Source: Dehalococcoidia bacterium UBA2160 (GTDB lineage: Bacteria; Chloroflexota; Dehalococcoidia; Lucifugimonadales; UBA1123). From it: a stretch of 26,485 nt of DNA. The DNA is taken from positions 1 to 26,485 of the forward strand of contig DCWO01000111.1 of the NCBI GenBank assembly GCA_002328865.1. The letters are read 5' to 3'. The translations under genes were made by a program, and so were the position numbers. Under the pieces are notes generated by a model. The model saw only the letters and a list, made by a program, of their open reading frames with translations, made no database searches and was not told the DNA's origin. Position 1 is the first letter of the stretch. Each line of letters starts with the position of its first letter. This document shows, in pieces, positions 1 to 7,391 of the stretch.

Positions 1-261
1 TTTCTCTCCGCCCTTGACACAATGAACCCGGAGAGTACGACTGCGGTTGCTACCTGACGGGAGAGGACCCTGCAGCGCATGAGGGCATGGCTGGACTTTG
101 CTTCATTCTGGCGCCATAGGGCGCATGCTCGGATGACGTCAATCGGCCAGACTCAGCGCAGTCGGCGCCTCGGCTGCCTGTCGCTCTCGGGTGTGACGAT
201 GATATTCTAAGCGCGGTGGTTGGTGGTCCGTTCCATTCTCAGGCCGCAAGAAAGGATCAAG

Positions 262-777
262 ATGAAGATCAGAACCCAGTTGCCTTTTTGGGCGCTTCTC
301 ATCGGCGCGCTGACGCTGACCGCATTTGTCGCATGCGGCGACAGCACAGCGTCCGATGCCGACGGCTCTCCGGCTGCGAGCGGTCCGGCTCCGGATGTGG
401 TGGTGGTCATCGAACAACAGAACAACCCGAATTTCGATCTCAAAGCGAGAGAGATCAACGGTGTAGACGTGTCCGGTGATTTCGACGATGACAGCAGCAA
501 CAACATGGAAGAACCTCTGGTCATTCCCCCTGGACAGATTCGTTTCTTCCTGGACAACGTCGGCACGCTCGCACACGCGTTCCAGGTCCGCAATCTGGAC
601 GGCGAAAACATCGCCAAAACCCGAAACGTTGGCCCGCGAAAAACGGGAGAGCTGGTGGTTGAATTGGCGGCAGGTGAGTATGAAATCCTGTGTCAATTGA
701 GCGACCACGCCAAGCGTGGCAGCCGAAGGACCTTGATTGTTGACGCTGCTGCCGACTACCCCAAACCGCCGCGCTAA
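262..777 (+). CDS. Lipoprotein cupredoxin (blue-copper-like), axial Met absent
   Basis: A 171-aa exported lipoprotein with a plastocyanin-like fold, probably a periplasmic electron carrier. Residues 1-25 form a lipoprotein signal: a KIR n-region, a hydrophobic stretch and an FVAC lipobox with Cys25. A Ser/Ala/Asp-rich linker follows to about residue 45. The cupredoxin core shows the first His ligand in LAHAF (H105) and a C-x4-H cluster (C144, H149). The position five residues after H149, normally the axial Met, is Ser154. The ATG at 262 is preferred over an upstream ATG at 220 because it starts the signal peptide directly and has GAAAGGA upstream. It lies 72 bp before the bd-like subunit on the same strand and is probably co-transcribed with it. 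The copper ligand set C-H-H is seen; binding and partner are inferred. Confidence 0.8.
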   Translation: MKIRTQLPFWALLIGALTLTAFVACGDSTASDADGSPAASGPAPDVVVVIEQQNNPNFDLKAREINGVDVSGDFDDDSSNNMEEPLVIPPGQIRFFLDNVGTLAHAFQVRNLDGENIAKTRNVGPRKTGELVVELAAGEYEILCQLSDHAKRGSRRTLIVDAAADYPKPPR

Positions 778-849
778 ACCCCACAGTCTGTCTGCGGCGT
801 CAGGCGATCCGCTCCAAGAGCAACGTTCGACAGTCGAGAAAGCCATCGT

Positions 850-2415
850 ATGCCAATAGATGTTCCAGTCGTAGGGGCACGAAACGCAGCATGGATTGCG
901 GCGCAACTGCACCTGTTCTTTGCAGCTTTCGTGTTGGGGGCTCCGCTTTTCATCGTCCTGTGCGAGTATCTGGGCGCAGCCAAAGGCGCCCAGAACTGGA
1001 GGGTTCGGATTCCTCTGGCCGTCGCGATGATCGTCCTCGCCGTGGTGATCGTCGTATACGCGGAGAGGAATGTCGATCGCATCATTGTCGTCACGGTTGC
1101 CGCCGTAGCTGTCGCTGGCTTGGCGTTCGTTCGATCCAGCGGTGACGCTCGCTACGAGCGTCTGGCTCACGAGACGATGAAGGTCGTGACCATCGCGTAC
1201 AGCCTGACGGCCATCAGCGGCGGGATGTTCGCGTTTGTCCTGATGGGTCCGTATTCGAACCTGGCCATACACCTGTTCGACAAATTCAGCCCCATTTTCG
1301 CGGTCTACGGATTGCTGTTCTTCGTGGAAACGATCCTCTTGTACGTCTACTGGTACAGTTGGGATCAGATGTCCAATCGGAAGACCCTGCACATGACCAT
1401 CGGCGTGACGCTGAACGTGGTGGGGACCGTGATGATGTTCCTGATGAACGCCGTGGGAGCGTACATGTTGACACCGCCGGAAGGTGTGGGGGAAGCGGGC
1501 TTGTGGAGCCTGATCAACAACCCGTCCTGGAGCGGCCTCAACCTGCACAGATTCGTCGCCAACATCACGTTTGGCGGGTTGATGGTGGCGCTCTTCGCAG
1601 CGTTCATGTTCTTAACGGCCAAGACCAAAGAAGACCGAGCCTTTTACGACTGGATGGGCTTCATCGGCAACATCATCGGAGTGGCCACCTTGATGCTGCT
1701 GCCCCTGGCCGGATACGTCTACGCCAAGGAGCTTTTCCTCTACGACGCGGTCATATCGACATTCATGATGGCGGACAAGCTGTCGTTCTACTTCGTGTTG
1801 CAGGGTGTCCTGGTTTCGATGCTGTTCCTGGGCGCAAACTACTACATGTGGATGAGCATCAAACGAATCACGGGTTCCGAGTCTCTCATGGGCTACATGA
1901 AGCCGACCTTCCTGGTGATCTTCGTGGCGTCCGCGATATGGATCACGCCGCAAAACTTCCTCTCCGATCTCACTGCGACAATTCCCGACGGGACCGACCC
2001 TTCAGACATCCTGGTCCCAGACCGCATGGCCTTCCTGGGATTGATGATGGCCAAGGCGCTGTCGGTCACCGTGATCATCATCTTCACGTTCCTGACGTAC
2101 ATGGTTTACCGTCGAGCGCTGACTCGCGGCTCGATCGAATGGGGTGGAATCGCACCGCAGGCACAATATGCGTTGGTGTTCATTTCGGCGGTGGCGGTAT
2201 ACACGATGGGGCTCATGGGCGCCGTTCGCGAGCTGGCCCGACAAGACTGGCACGTTTTCAATGTGCTCAAAGACACCACTCCCTATGCGTTCACGACGCC
2301 GCTCGCGCGGATGAGCATGATGGTGGGAATCGTAACTCTGCTGTTCTTCGCTTTCATGGCGTTCATTTTCTGGGTCGGGTTCATGCTGAGCGGCCGCAAC
2401 GAGGAGATGGCATGA
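850..2415 (+). CDS. Cytochrome bd subunit I (CydA)-superfamily membrane protein, Q-loop-less
   Basis: A 521-aa polytopic membrane protein with about ten hydrophobic segments. It is a divergent CydA relative. His21 in QLHLFF matches the heme b595 ligand region. Glu160 in FFVET, followed by W171-D172, matches the E107 proton-path region. His233 in NLHRFV matches the second heme ligand. Met399/Met400 sit where the heme b558 Met is expected. Glu461 in RELARQDW matches the CydA E-x-GRQPW signature, here degenerate as ARQDW. The long periplasmic Q-loop between helices 6 and 7 of quinol oxidases is not seen, and the E99 position is not acidic. No CydB follows. Instead a c-type cytochrome overlaps the stop codon by 4 nt, so electrons probably arrive from cytochrome c or a cupredoxin. 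The final acceptor (O2 or other) is not deducible. Family assignment is firm; role is inference. Confidence 0.82.
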   Translation: MPIDVPVVGARNAAWIAAQLHLFFAAFVLGAPLFIVLCEYLGAAKGAQNWRVRIPLAVAMIVLAVVIVVYAERNVDRIIVVTVAAVAVAGLAFVRSSGDARYERLAHETMKVVTIAYSLTAISGGMFAFVLMGPYSNLAIHLFDKFSPIFAVYGLLFFVETILLYVYWYSWDQMSNRKTLHMTIGVTLNVVGTVMMFLMNAVGAYMLTPPEGVGEAGLWSLINNPSWSGLNLHRFVANITFGGLMVALFAAFMFLTAKTKEDRAFYDWMGFIGNIIGVATLMLLPLAGYVYAKELFLYDAVISTFMMADKLSFYFVLQGVLVSMLFLGANYYMWMSIKRITGSESLMGYMKPTFLVIFVASAIWITPQNFLSDLTATIPDGTDPSDILVPDRMAFLGLMMAKALSVTVIIIFTFLTYMVYRRALTRGSIEWGGIAPQAQYALVFISAVAVYTMGLMGAVRELARQDWHVFNVLKDTTPYAFTTPLARMSMMVGIVTLLFFAFMAFIFWVGFMLSGRNEEMA

Positions 2416-3092
2416 GCGATCGCCAGGAAAACGAAAGACCTGTCGAGTCCGCCACGCCAAAACCAACCCGTCCGGGAACGCTGCGCGGATTGCGAGCGAA
2501 CATCGGCGTGTCAGTGGCGCTGCTGCTGGTGATCTGGGTCGGTTTCACCCTCTTGCCGGAAAGCACCGGCGTCTCCTTCGGGTTGTTCTACCAGGGCTTC
2601 TTCAGTGTCATGGTGGTGACGGGGTCGGCCTTCTTCTGGCTGCTCGACCTGGACAGCGTTCCCCATCCCAGAAGCGCCATCGGGGTCCTGGGCAGCTTGC
2701 TGTTGGTCTATCTGGGCACAGTGGGGTTCATGGTGTTGGTGGGAGTCGCGTTTCCGCAGTTTGAAGGAGCGCCGGCTGAAGCCGACGAACCCCAAGATGC
2801 GACTGCAAGGGGCGGGGCACTATTCTGGAGCGCCAATCCGGGTTGTTTCCTGTGTCACTCCATCGACGGCGCCGGAGGATTACGAGCGCCGGATCTAACC
2901 GACCTGGTGTCTGTCGCCGGCGACCGCGTCGCGGGTGTGTCGGCAGAAGGGTACATCGAAGCCAAGATTCGACAGGGCATGGAGTACGAATACCTAGTTC
3001 CCGACTATACGCCCATGATGATCCCGTTCGAGGGCGTGCTGGACGACGACCAGATCAGCGATTTGATCGCGTTTCTGATCGGGCCTCGATAG
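2412..3092 (+). CDS. Membrane-anchored monoheme c-type cytochrome
   Basis: A 226-aa protein. Three hydrophobic helices (about residues 30-48, 56-78 and 88-113) are followed by a cytochrome c domain. The heme-binding CxxCH is C145-F-L-C148-H149, and Met202 or Met203 in YTPMMIP is the likely axial ligand, ahead of a C-terminal helix typical of small class I cytochromes c. The ATG overlaps the stop of the CydA-like gene as ATGA, so translation is coupled and the two are probably subunits of one complex. In effect it takes the place that CydB occupies in classical bd operons. The heme domain should face the outside of the membrane, where the neighbouring lipoprotein cupredoxins would also sit. 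Direct electron transfer between them is inference. Confidence 0.85.
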   Translation: MSDRQENERPVESATPKPTRPGTLRGLRANIGVSVALLLVIWVGFTLLPESTGVSFGLFYQGFFSVMVVTGSAFFWLLDLDSVPHPRSAIGVLGSLLLVYLGTVGFMVLVGVAFPQFEGAPAEADEPQDATARGGALFWSANPGCFLCHSIDGAGGLRAPDLTDLVSVAGDRVAGVSAEGYIEAKIRQGMEYEYLVPDYTPMMIPFEGVLDDDQISDLIAFLIGPR

Positions 3093-3118
3093 ACAACGGG
3101 GCGAGTGAGGAGCAAGTG

Positions 3119-3559
3119 ATGAAGGCTTCGGGTCGGGCACGCCAATTTGCCGACGCCGCTGGGAAAACACCCATGCGGCAGGTCTGGATCGCCTTGATCC
3201 TGAGTCTGGCAGGCTCCGCCGTTGTGGGCGGAGGTCTGGTCCTTGCGCTCGACAACATTTGGTGGCTTGTAGGGGGAAGCGCGGTTTCCCTGGTCGGAGG
3301 AGCTATCTACCTGGGCAGGAGCATAGCCGAGCCGGAGCCGCTGTACGGAACACTGCTGGCGGCGATTTACGTCACGCTCGTGATCGTCGTTGTCTTCGCC
3401 GGCACGATTTTCGCGGTGTTTCCGGACCCGCTGCCAGGGTTGGACATGGGGGACTCCACGTTCTTTTTCGTGTCGCCCCTAATCCTGCTGGTGAGTGGTG
3501 TGTTGGGCAGCGTCGTTGGAGGCAGACTGGGTGGGGGACGGTCGAATTCGGATGAGTAG
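3119..3559 (+). CDS. Small four-helix membrane protein of unknown function
   Basis: A 146-aa protein with four hydrophobic stretches (about residues 20-44, 46-62, 76-100 and 113-137) and short hydrophilic ends. It has no heme or copper motif and I do not recognise a family. The ATG at 3119 lies 26 bp after the cytochrome c stop and is preceded by GTGAGGAGC, a good ribosome binding site. The spacing places it in the same operon as the bd-like subunit and the cytochrome, so it may be an accessory or structural subunit of that complex. That role is inferred from position only. Confidence 0.72.
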   Translation: MKASGRARQFADAAGKTPMRQVWIALILSLAGSAVVGGGLVLALDNIWWLVGGSAVSLVGGAIYLGRSIAEPEPLYGTLLAAIYVTLVIVVVFAGTIFAVFPDPLPGLDMGDSTFFFVSPLILLVSGVLGSVVGGRLGGGRSNSDE

Positions 3560-3737
3560 CTTGCGGCAGGACACTTCTCCGAGCGCGAACCATGTCAGCG
3601 GTCAACTGGCAGGTCCGAGTTGGAAGCAGACGGTTGCATTGACGTGGATCGACGTTGATTGGAGAATATTCAGACCGTTTTCCGTGTATCCACTGTTCCA
3701 CAAGAAGCGGTGATACGGCGAGAAGAGTGGTGAGTAA

Positions 3738-4343
3738 ATGGGATCGATCGGTCGGCTGTGGCTTGGATTGTGGATTGGCGTCTTGCCGATCGGTTTGATC
3801 CTGACGGCTTGTGAAAATCCCGACGTAGCGTCCGAACCGGAAGACGCCGGGGCACCCTCTGCGCAACCGCTGGCAGACGCTAACAGCTCCAAATCCGATG
3901 CAGAGGTCTATGCGGACGCGCTCGCACAGATGGTTGTCAACGTCGTGTTGACCGACGACGGTTTTGAACCATCGTCACTCCACATGCCCGTAGGCCGAAG
4001 AATCAAGCTAGTCGTGCGAAATCGAGGAACTCAGGAGCATCATTATAGGGTCATCGGGCTGACGCCTCGCAACCTCGAATGGCATGCACCGGCCGTGTCC
4101 GAAGCGGAGATCGAGGCGGTAATTGGGACAGAGGCCGAACACGATTCACACCACACCACCGGGTTTGCTCCGTTTCGTGGCGCTTCATTGGCGGGAATCA
4201 AACCTTTCGGCGACGAGGTGCACGCCTACGTGGATGCAGCGTTAGGGGTCGACATGGTCTTGTTCGTCCCGACAGAGACAGGAACCTTCGAGGTCGAGTG
4301 CCCCTTGCACCCGGAGGTGTCCGGCAAGGTGACGGTCTTCTAG
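3738..4343 (+). CDS. Lipoprotein cupredoxin with His-rich insertion, axial Met absent
   Basis: A 201-aa lipoprotein. The signal ends in a lipobox LTAC with Cys25, followed by an acidic Ala/Ser/Asp linker to about residue 55. The cupredoxin domain has His101/His102 (EHHYRV) and a C-terminal C188-P-L-H191 pair. The usual HPGM motif here reads HPEV, so Val194 stands where the axial Met is expected. Between the first His and the Cys there is a long insertion (about residues 110-165) rich in His (H116, H135, H138, H139, H162), which could form a second metal site or a partner surface. It lies 178 bp after the four-helix protein on the same strand and closes the electron-transfer module. It has little similarity to the first cupredoxin beyond the ligand motif, so it is not a simple tandem duplicate. 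Confidence 0.78.
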   Translation: MGSIGRLWLGLWIGVLPIGLILTACENPDVASEPEDAGAPSAQPLADANSSKSDAEVYADALAQMVVNVVLTDDGFEPSSLHMPVGRRIKLVVRNRGTQEHHYRVIGLTPRNLEWHAPAVSEAEIEAVIGTEAEHDSHHTTGFAPFRGASLAGIKPFGDEVHAYVDAALGVDMVLFVPTETGTFEVECPLHPEVSGKVTVF

Positions 4344-4397
4344 CCGAAGCAGACAGTGGATTGGCTGCCGCGGGTTTGGGCAGGAGAAGCGAAAATC

Positions 4398-4429
4398 CCG
4401 GAGACACGCTCGGTCACAGCGCGCTCCGG
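4398..4429. terminator. Hairpin between convergent genes, possible bidirectional terminator
   Basis: The arms CCGGAG (4398-4403) and CTCCGG (4424-4429) are perfect complements, and an inner CGCT/AGCG pair strengthens the stem. The hairpin lies in the 135-bp gap between the second cupredoxin (+) and isocitrate lyase (-). There is no T-run on the downstream side, though an A-run at 4392-4395 would give U residues on the minus-strand transcript. Confidence 0.35.
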
Positions 4430-4478
4430 AATTCTGAAACAGTTGAAGACCGAAAGGTCCGGCCCCGGTTGATCTCGA

Positions 4479-5807
4479 TCAGGAGCGGGACCCGCTGAGA
4501 CTCGCCTCCTCTACCTCGTTGAATTGTTCAGCCTCGGTTGAGCCAACCAACGCCGCGGTCGAAGCCTGGCTGCCTGTCACGGTCATCAGGACCAGGTCGA
4601 AATATCCGGCGCCCACTTCTTGCTGGTGCTTGGCGGCCGTGTAACCGTCCTTTTCAAGCGCAAACTCCTGTTCCTGGAGGCGGACGTACGCCGGCATGCC
4701 TTCTTCCTTGAACGCCTGCGCGAGCTCGAAAGCGCTCAGGTTCAGCATGTGCCAACCAGCTAAAGTGATGAACTGGAACTTGTAACCCAGTTCCGCGAGT
4801 TCGTCGCGGAATGCGGAGATCGAAGCGTCGTCCAGGTTGTGCTTCCAGTTGAACGAAGGAGAGCAGTTGTAGGCAAGGAGCTTGCCTGGATATTGAGCGT
4901 GGATAGCTTCGGCGAATCGTTGCGCCTCCGTCATGTCGGGAGTGGAGGTCTCCAGCCAGATCATGTCGGAGTAAGGGGCGAACGCCAGACCGCGGGCGAT
5001 CGCAGGCTCCAGCGAGGCGTGGACCGCGAAGTAACCCTCCGCGGTGCGTTCGCCGGTGAAATACTGTGCATCCGCCGGGTCTATGTCGTTGGTGACGAAA
5101 GTCGCGTCCAGGGCATCGGTCCGCGCGATCAACATGGTCGGAACGCCTAGCACGTCCGCGGCCAGCCTTGCCGCGTTGAGCGTGTGGACGAACTGGGATG
5201 TGGGCAGCAAGACCTTGCCGCCCATGTGGCCGCACTTTTTCTCCGAGGCGAGTTGGTCTTCGAAATGAACGCCGGCCGCGCCCGATTCGATCATGGACCT
5301 CATCAGCTCGAAGGCATGGATGGGGCCGCCGAAACCTGCTTCGGCGTCAGCGACTATGGGGGCGTACCAGTTGATGTGGTTCTCGCCCGCCAGGGAGTGG
5401 ACCTGATCCGCTCTCATCAAGGCGTTGTTGAGTCGTTTGACCAGGGCGGGAACGCTGTTGGACGGATACAAACTCTGGTCCGGATATGTGTGGCCTGACA
5501 AATTGGCGTCGCCAGCAACCTGCCACCCGCTCATGTAGATGGCCTGCAAACCCGCCTTGACCATCTGGACAGCCTGGGCGCCGGTCAACGCGCCGAATGT
5601 CGAGATGTAGTCCTCAGTGTTCAGCAAGCTCCATAGTCGCTCGGCGCCGGCTTTTGCGACGGTGTACTCGATTTGCAAAGTGCCGCGCAGCTTGACCACG
5701 TCTTCGGCGGTGTAGTCACGCTTGATGCCTTGCCATCGCGAATCGGTTGCCCACTGGGCCTCCAAGTTCCTGACCTGTGTTTCTCGATCCTGTCCGTGAT
5801 TGTTCAC
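4479..5807 (-). CDS. aceA: Isocitrate lyase
   Basis: Cleaves isocitrate to succinate and glyoxylate, the first step of the glyoxylate bypass. The 442-aa product is the usual bacterial length. The catalytic loop KKCGHMGGK is intact (Cys192 with the chosen start). The metal and substrate segments (YADAEAGFGG-type, here VADAEAGFGG) and the NCSPSFNW segment typical of the family are present. The GTG at 5807 is chosen because GAGGAG lies six bases upstream; a TTG seven codons earlier would swallow that site. It is divergent from a LysR regulator, with a T-N11-A palindrome 62 bp upstream of the start, so control by that regulator is likely. No malate synthase is in the window, so the second step must be encoded elsewhere if a full bypass operates. 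Confidence 0.96.
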   Translation of the reverse strand: MNNHGQDRETQVRNLEAQWATDSRWQGIKRDYTAEDVVKLRGTLQIEYTVAKAGAERLWSLLNTEDYISTFGALTGAQAVQMVKAGLQAIYMSGWQVAGDANLSGHTYPDQSLYPSNSVPALVKRLNNALMRADQVHSLAGENHINWYAPIVADAEAGFGGPIHAFELMRSMIESGAAGVHFEDQLASEKKCGHMGGKVLLPTSQFVHTLNAARLAADVLGVPTMLIARTDALDATFVTNDIDPADAQYFTGERTAEGYFAVHASLEPAIARGLAFAPYSDMIWLETSTPDMTEAQRFAEAIHAQYPGKLLAYNCSPSFNWKHNLDDASISAFRDELAELGYKFQFITLAGWHMLNLSAFELAQAFKEEGMPAYVRLQEQEFALEKDGYTAAKHQQEVGAGYFDLVLMTVTGSQASTAALVGSTEAEQFNEVEEASLSGSRS

Positions 5808-5868
5808 TCGCTGCTCCTCGTCGTCCAAATTACTATTTCTGGCCTCTGCCTGCGCCTATTCACCTAGC

Positions 5869-5891
5869 TTGGATCATGTCCAACTGTTGGC
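5869..5891. promoter_or_regulatory. LysR-type operator (T-N11-A palindrome) with a third half-site
   Basis: TTGGA-TCATG-TCCAA (5869-5883) is a perfect dyad containing T5870-N11-A5882, the standard LysR-regulator box. The right half-site is reused in an overlapping dyad, CCAAC-T-GTTGG (5880-5890). This gives three alternating half-sites, placed between divergent aceA and lysR. Binding is inferred from position and pattern. Confidence 0.65.
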
Positions 5892-5928
5892 AATCGAGAG
5901 GCTGGTAGCAATGTTTCATGCGTCGACT

Positions 5929-5934
5929 TATAAT
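5929..5934 (+). promoter_or_regulatory. Possible -10 box (TATAAT) for the LysR gene
   Basis: A perfect TATAAT reads toward the LysR gene. The hexamer 17 bp upstream (TAGCAA) is a poor -35. If used, the leader would be about 150 nt. Its location next to the LysR-type operator is compatible with autoregulation. Confidence 0.35.
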
Positions 5935-6092
5935 TCCAATTGAAGTTTCCGATAGGATTGATAGGCGACGTTAATCAAAGAATAGACCTCGCTCCGGATT
6001 ATGGCGAGGCTACTCGCGGTCGATGGCGCAGACACAGAAGCATCGCGAACCCTCACACCCACGCAGGTTCGATCCGCCGAAGGGAGGTACAA

Positions 6093-7013
6093 ATGGAGAT
6101 CGGAGAACTCAAAGCCTTCGTTGAGGTCGCTCACAGGACAAGTTTCCGGCAGGCCGCCGAAGCGTTGTTTGTCACGCAGCCCACGGTGACGGCGCGTATT
6201 CAGGCTCTGGAGCGTGAGCTGGGCGAGCGTCTGTTCGATAGGAGCACTCGCGTGGTCCATCTGACCGAGCCTGGGAAGCTGTTCCTCACCCACGTCGAAC
6301 GCGGGATGCGGGCGCTTGAGGATGCACGAACCAGCGTCACGGATTTTCGCAATTCGAAGACGGGCGTCTTACGAATTGCCGCAGCACGAGTCATCGGCAC
6401 GTACGTTCTGCCGGGGATACTCCATGCTTTTCGGGTCAAGCGTCCCGGTGTAGAGATCGTCATCCGCACGGGCCGTTCCGCGGAGGTTGTTGAAATGGTG
6501 CTCAACGACGAGGTGCAGCTTGGCCTGACGCGTTTCATCCAGCATCCAAAGCTCAATGCCATCCACTTGTACGACGAGGAGATTGTACTCGTCACTCATC
6601 CGTCGCATCACTTCGCGAGCCAGGCTTCCGTAACGCTTGCAGACGTTGGACGTGAACCGCTTATCTTGTACGATCCCGGATCGTTCTACTACGACGAGAT
6701 CAGCAGTGCATGTCAACGCGCCGGAATCGTTCCGAATGTTGTGATGCAGTTGGACAGCATCGAGGCCACCAAAAAGATGGTGGAACTTGGGCTGGGCATC
6801 TCCTTGCTGCCGCACTCTTCCTTCGTGCAAGAGCAGGAAATCGGCACGCTGACGTCAGTTGACATCCAAGGCGACTACGATGTCCGCCTGGCGACGACGA
6901 TATTGCATCGCAAGATCGCAGCCTTGGCGGGACCGTCCCGCGCGTTCATCGATGTCGTGCAAGAGCTGCCTCTCAACCGGAACTCCACACACGCAACCGC
7001 TGGGGAAGCTTGA
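6093..7013 (+). CDS. LysR-family transcriptional regulator
   Basis: A 306-aa regulator of normal family length. The N-terminal winged helix-turn-helix (residues 1-60) carries the typical SFRQAAEALFVTQPTVTARIQALE-type pattern, followed by the family's LFDRSTR-x-V-x-LTEPG stretch. A two-lobed periplasmic-binding-protein-like effector domain covers about residues 90-295. The ATG at 6093 has GGGAGG five bases upstream; the reading frame is open further back but has no comparable site. It is transcribed away from isocitrate lyase with a shared operator between them, so control of aceA, and possibly of the downstream transketolase-like gene, is the simplest reading. The effector is unknown. Confidence 0.93.
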   Translation: MEIGELKAFVEVAHRTSFRQAAEALFVTQPTVTARIQALERELGERLFDRSTRVVHLTEPGKLFLTHVERGMRALEDARTSVTDFRNSKTGVLRIAAARVIGTYVLPGILHAFRVKRPGVEIVIRTGRSAEVVEMVLNDEVQLGLTRFIQHPKLNAIHLYDEEIVLVTHPSHHFASQASVTLADVGREPLILYDPGSFYYDEISSACQRAGIVPNVVMQLDSIEATKKMVELGLGISLLPHSSFVQEQEIGTLTSVDIQGDYDVRLATTILHRKIAALAGPSRAFIDVVQELPLNRNSTHATAGEA

Positions 7014-7391
7014 TCCCTGAATTGCCAGCCTCCATTAGTTGATTTCATTGCTGGGCGATAGCGTACTTGGTGACCGCCGGCCTGCTGAAACCCAGTTCAA
7101 CTTCCCCTACATGCACTGGTTATGGCAGCGTCGAACGGGCGTCGTTGGCCGCCCAACAAGTCAACTCGACGGACGCGGACTATTGGCGACGAATGCTGCG
7201 GCTGCAAACCGCCTTAGTGTTCCGTCTTGCATGCTCCGGATGCTCGTAAGGCCATTGCTCACACCGCCTCTCCGAAGCCGCTGCCTCACCGGAAATTCAC
7301 ACACGCTATCCACACGCCAGAGGTCTCAATAGCGGCGCGATATTGTATAGTGGGCGCAGCGATTTAGAATCATCCGACGAGAGGTCAACAA
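7014..7391. other. Intergenic region, no gene seen
   Basis: 378 bp between the LysR gene and the transketolase-like gene. Short open frames lack a ribosome binding site and have no recognisable product. A small hairpin GTTGG-CCGC-CCAAC (7144-7157) could end the LysR transcript, but no T-run follows. The 3' end holds the candidate promoter of the next gene. Confidence 0.6.
7346..7351 (+). promoter_or_regulatory. Possible -10 box (TATAGT) for the transketolase-like gene
   Basis: TATAGT matches five of six consensus positions and would give a leader of about 34 nt before the ATG at 7392, with GAGAGG as the ribosome binding site. A second candidate, TAGAAT, lies at 7365-7370. No good -35 is seen for either. 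Confidence 0.3.

Noticed and set aside
14..42. TTGACA at 14-19 as promoter of the first operon
   Set aside because: No acceptable -10 hexamer at 16-18 bp, and it lies over 240 bp from the first start codon.
139..1548. Long open frame on the minus strand (469 codons) opposite the first cupredoxin and the bd-like gene
   Set aside because: Arg/His/Gln-rich composition typical of an antisense frame in GC-rich DNA. The + strand genes have signal peptide, ligand motifs and transmembrane pattern.
1359..2411. N-terminal extension of the cytochrome c frame
   Set aside because: It lies inside the bd-like gene in another frame and is hydrophilic. The cytochrome starts at the ATG at 2412 that overlaps the previous stop.
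5808..5828. TTG start for isocitrate lyase
   Set aside because: It would place GAGGAG inside the coding sequence; the GTG at 5807 has that site at ideal distance.
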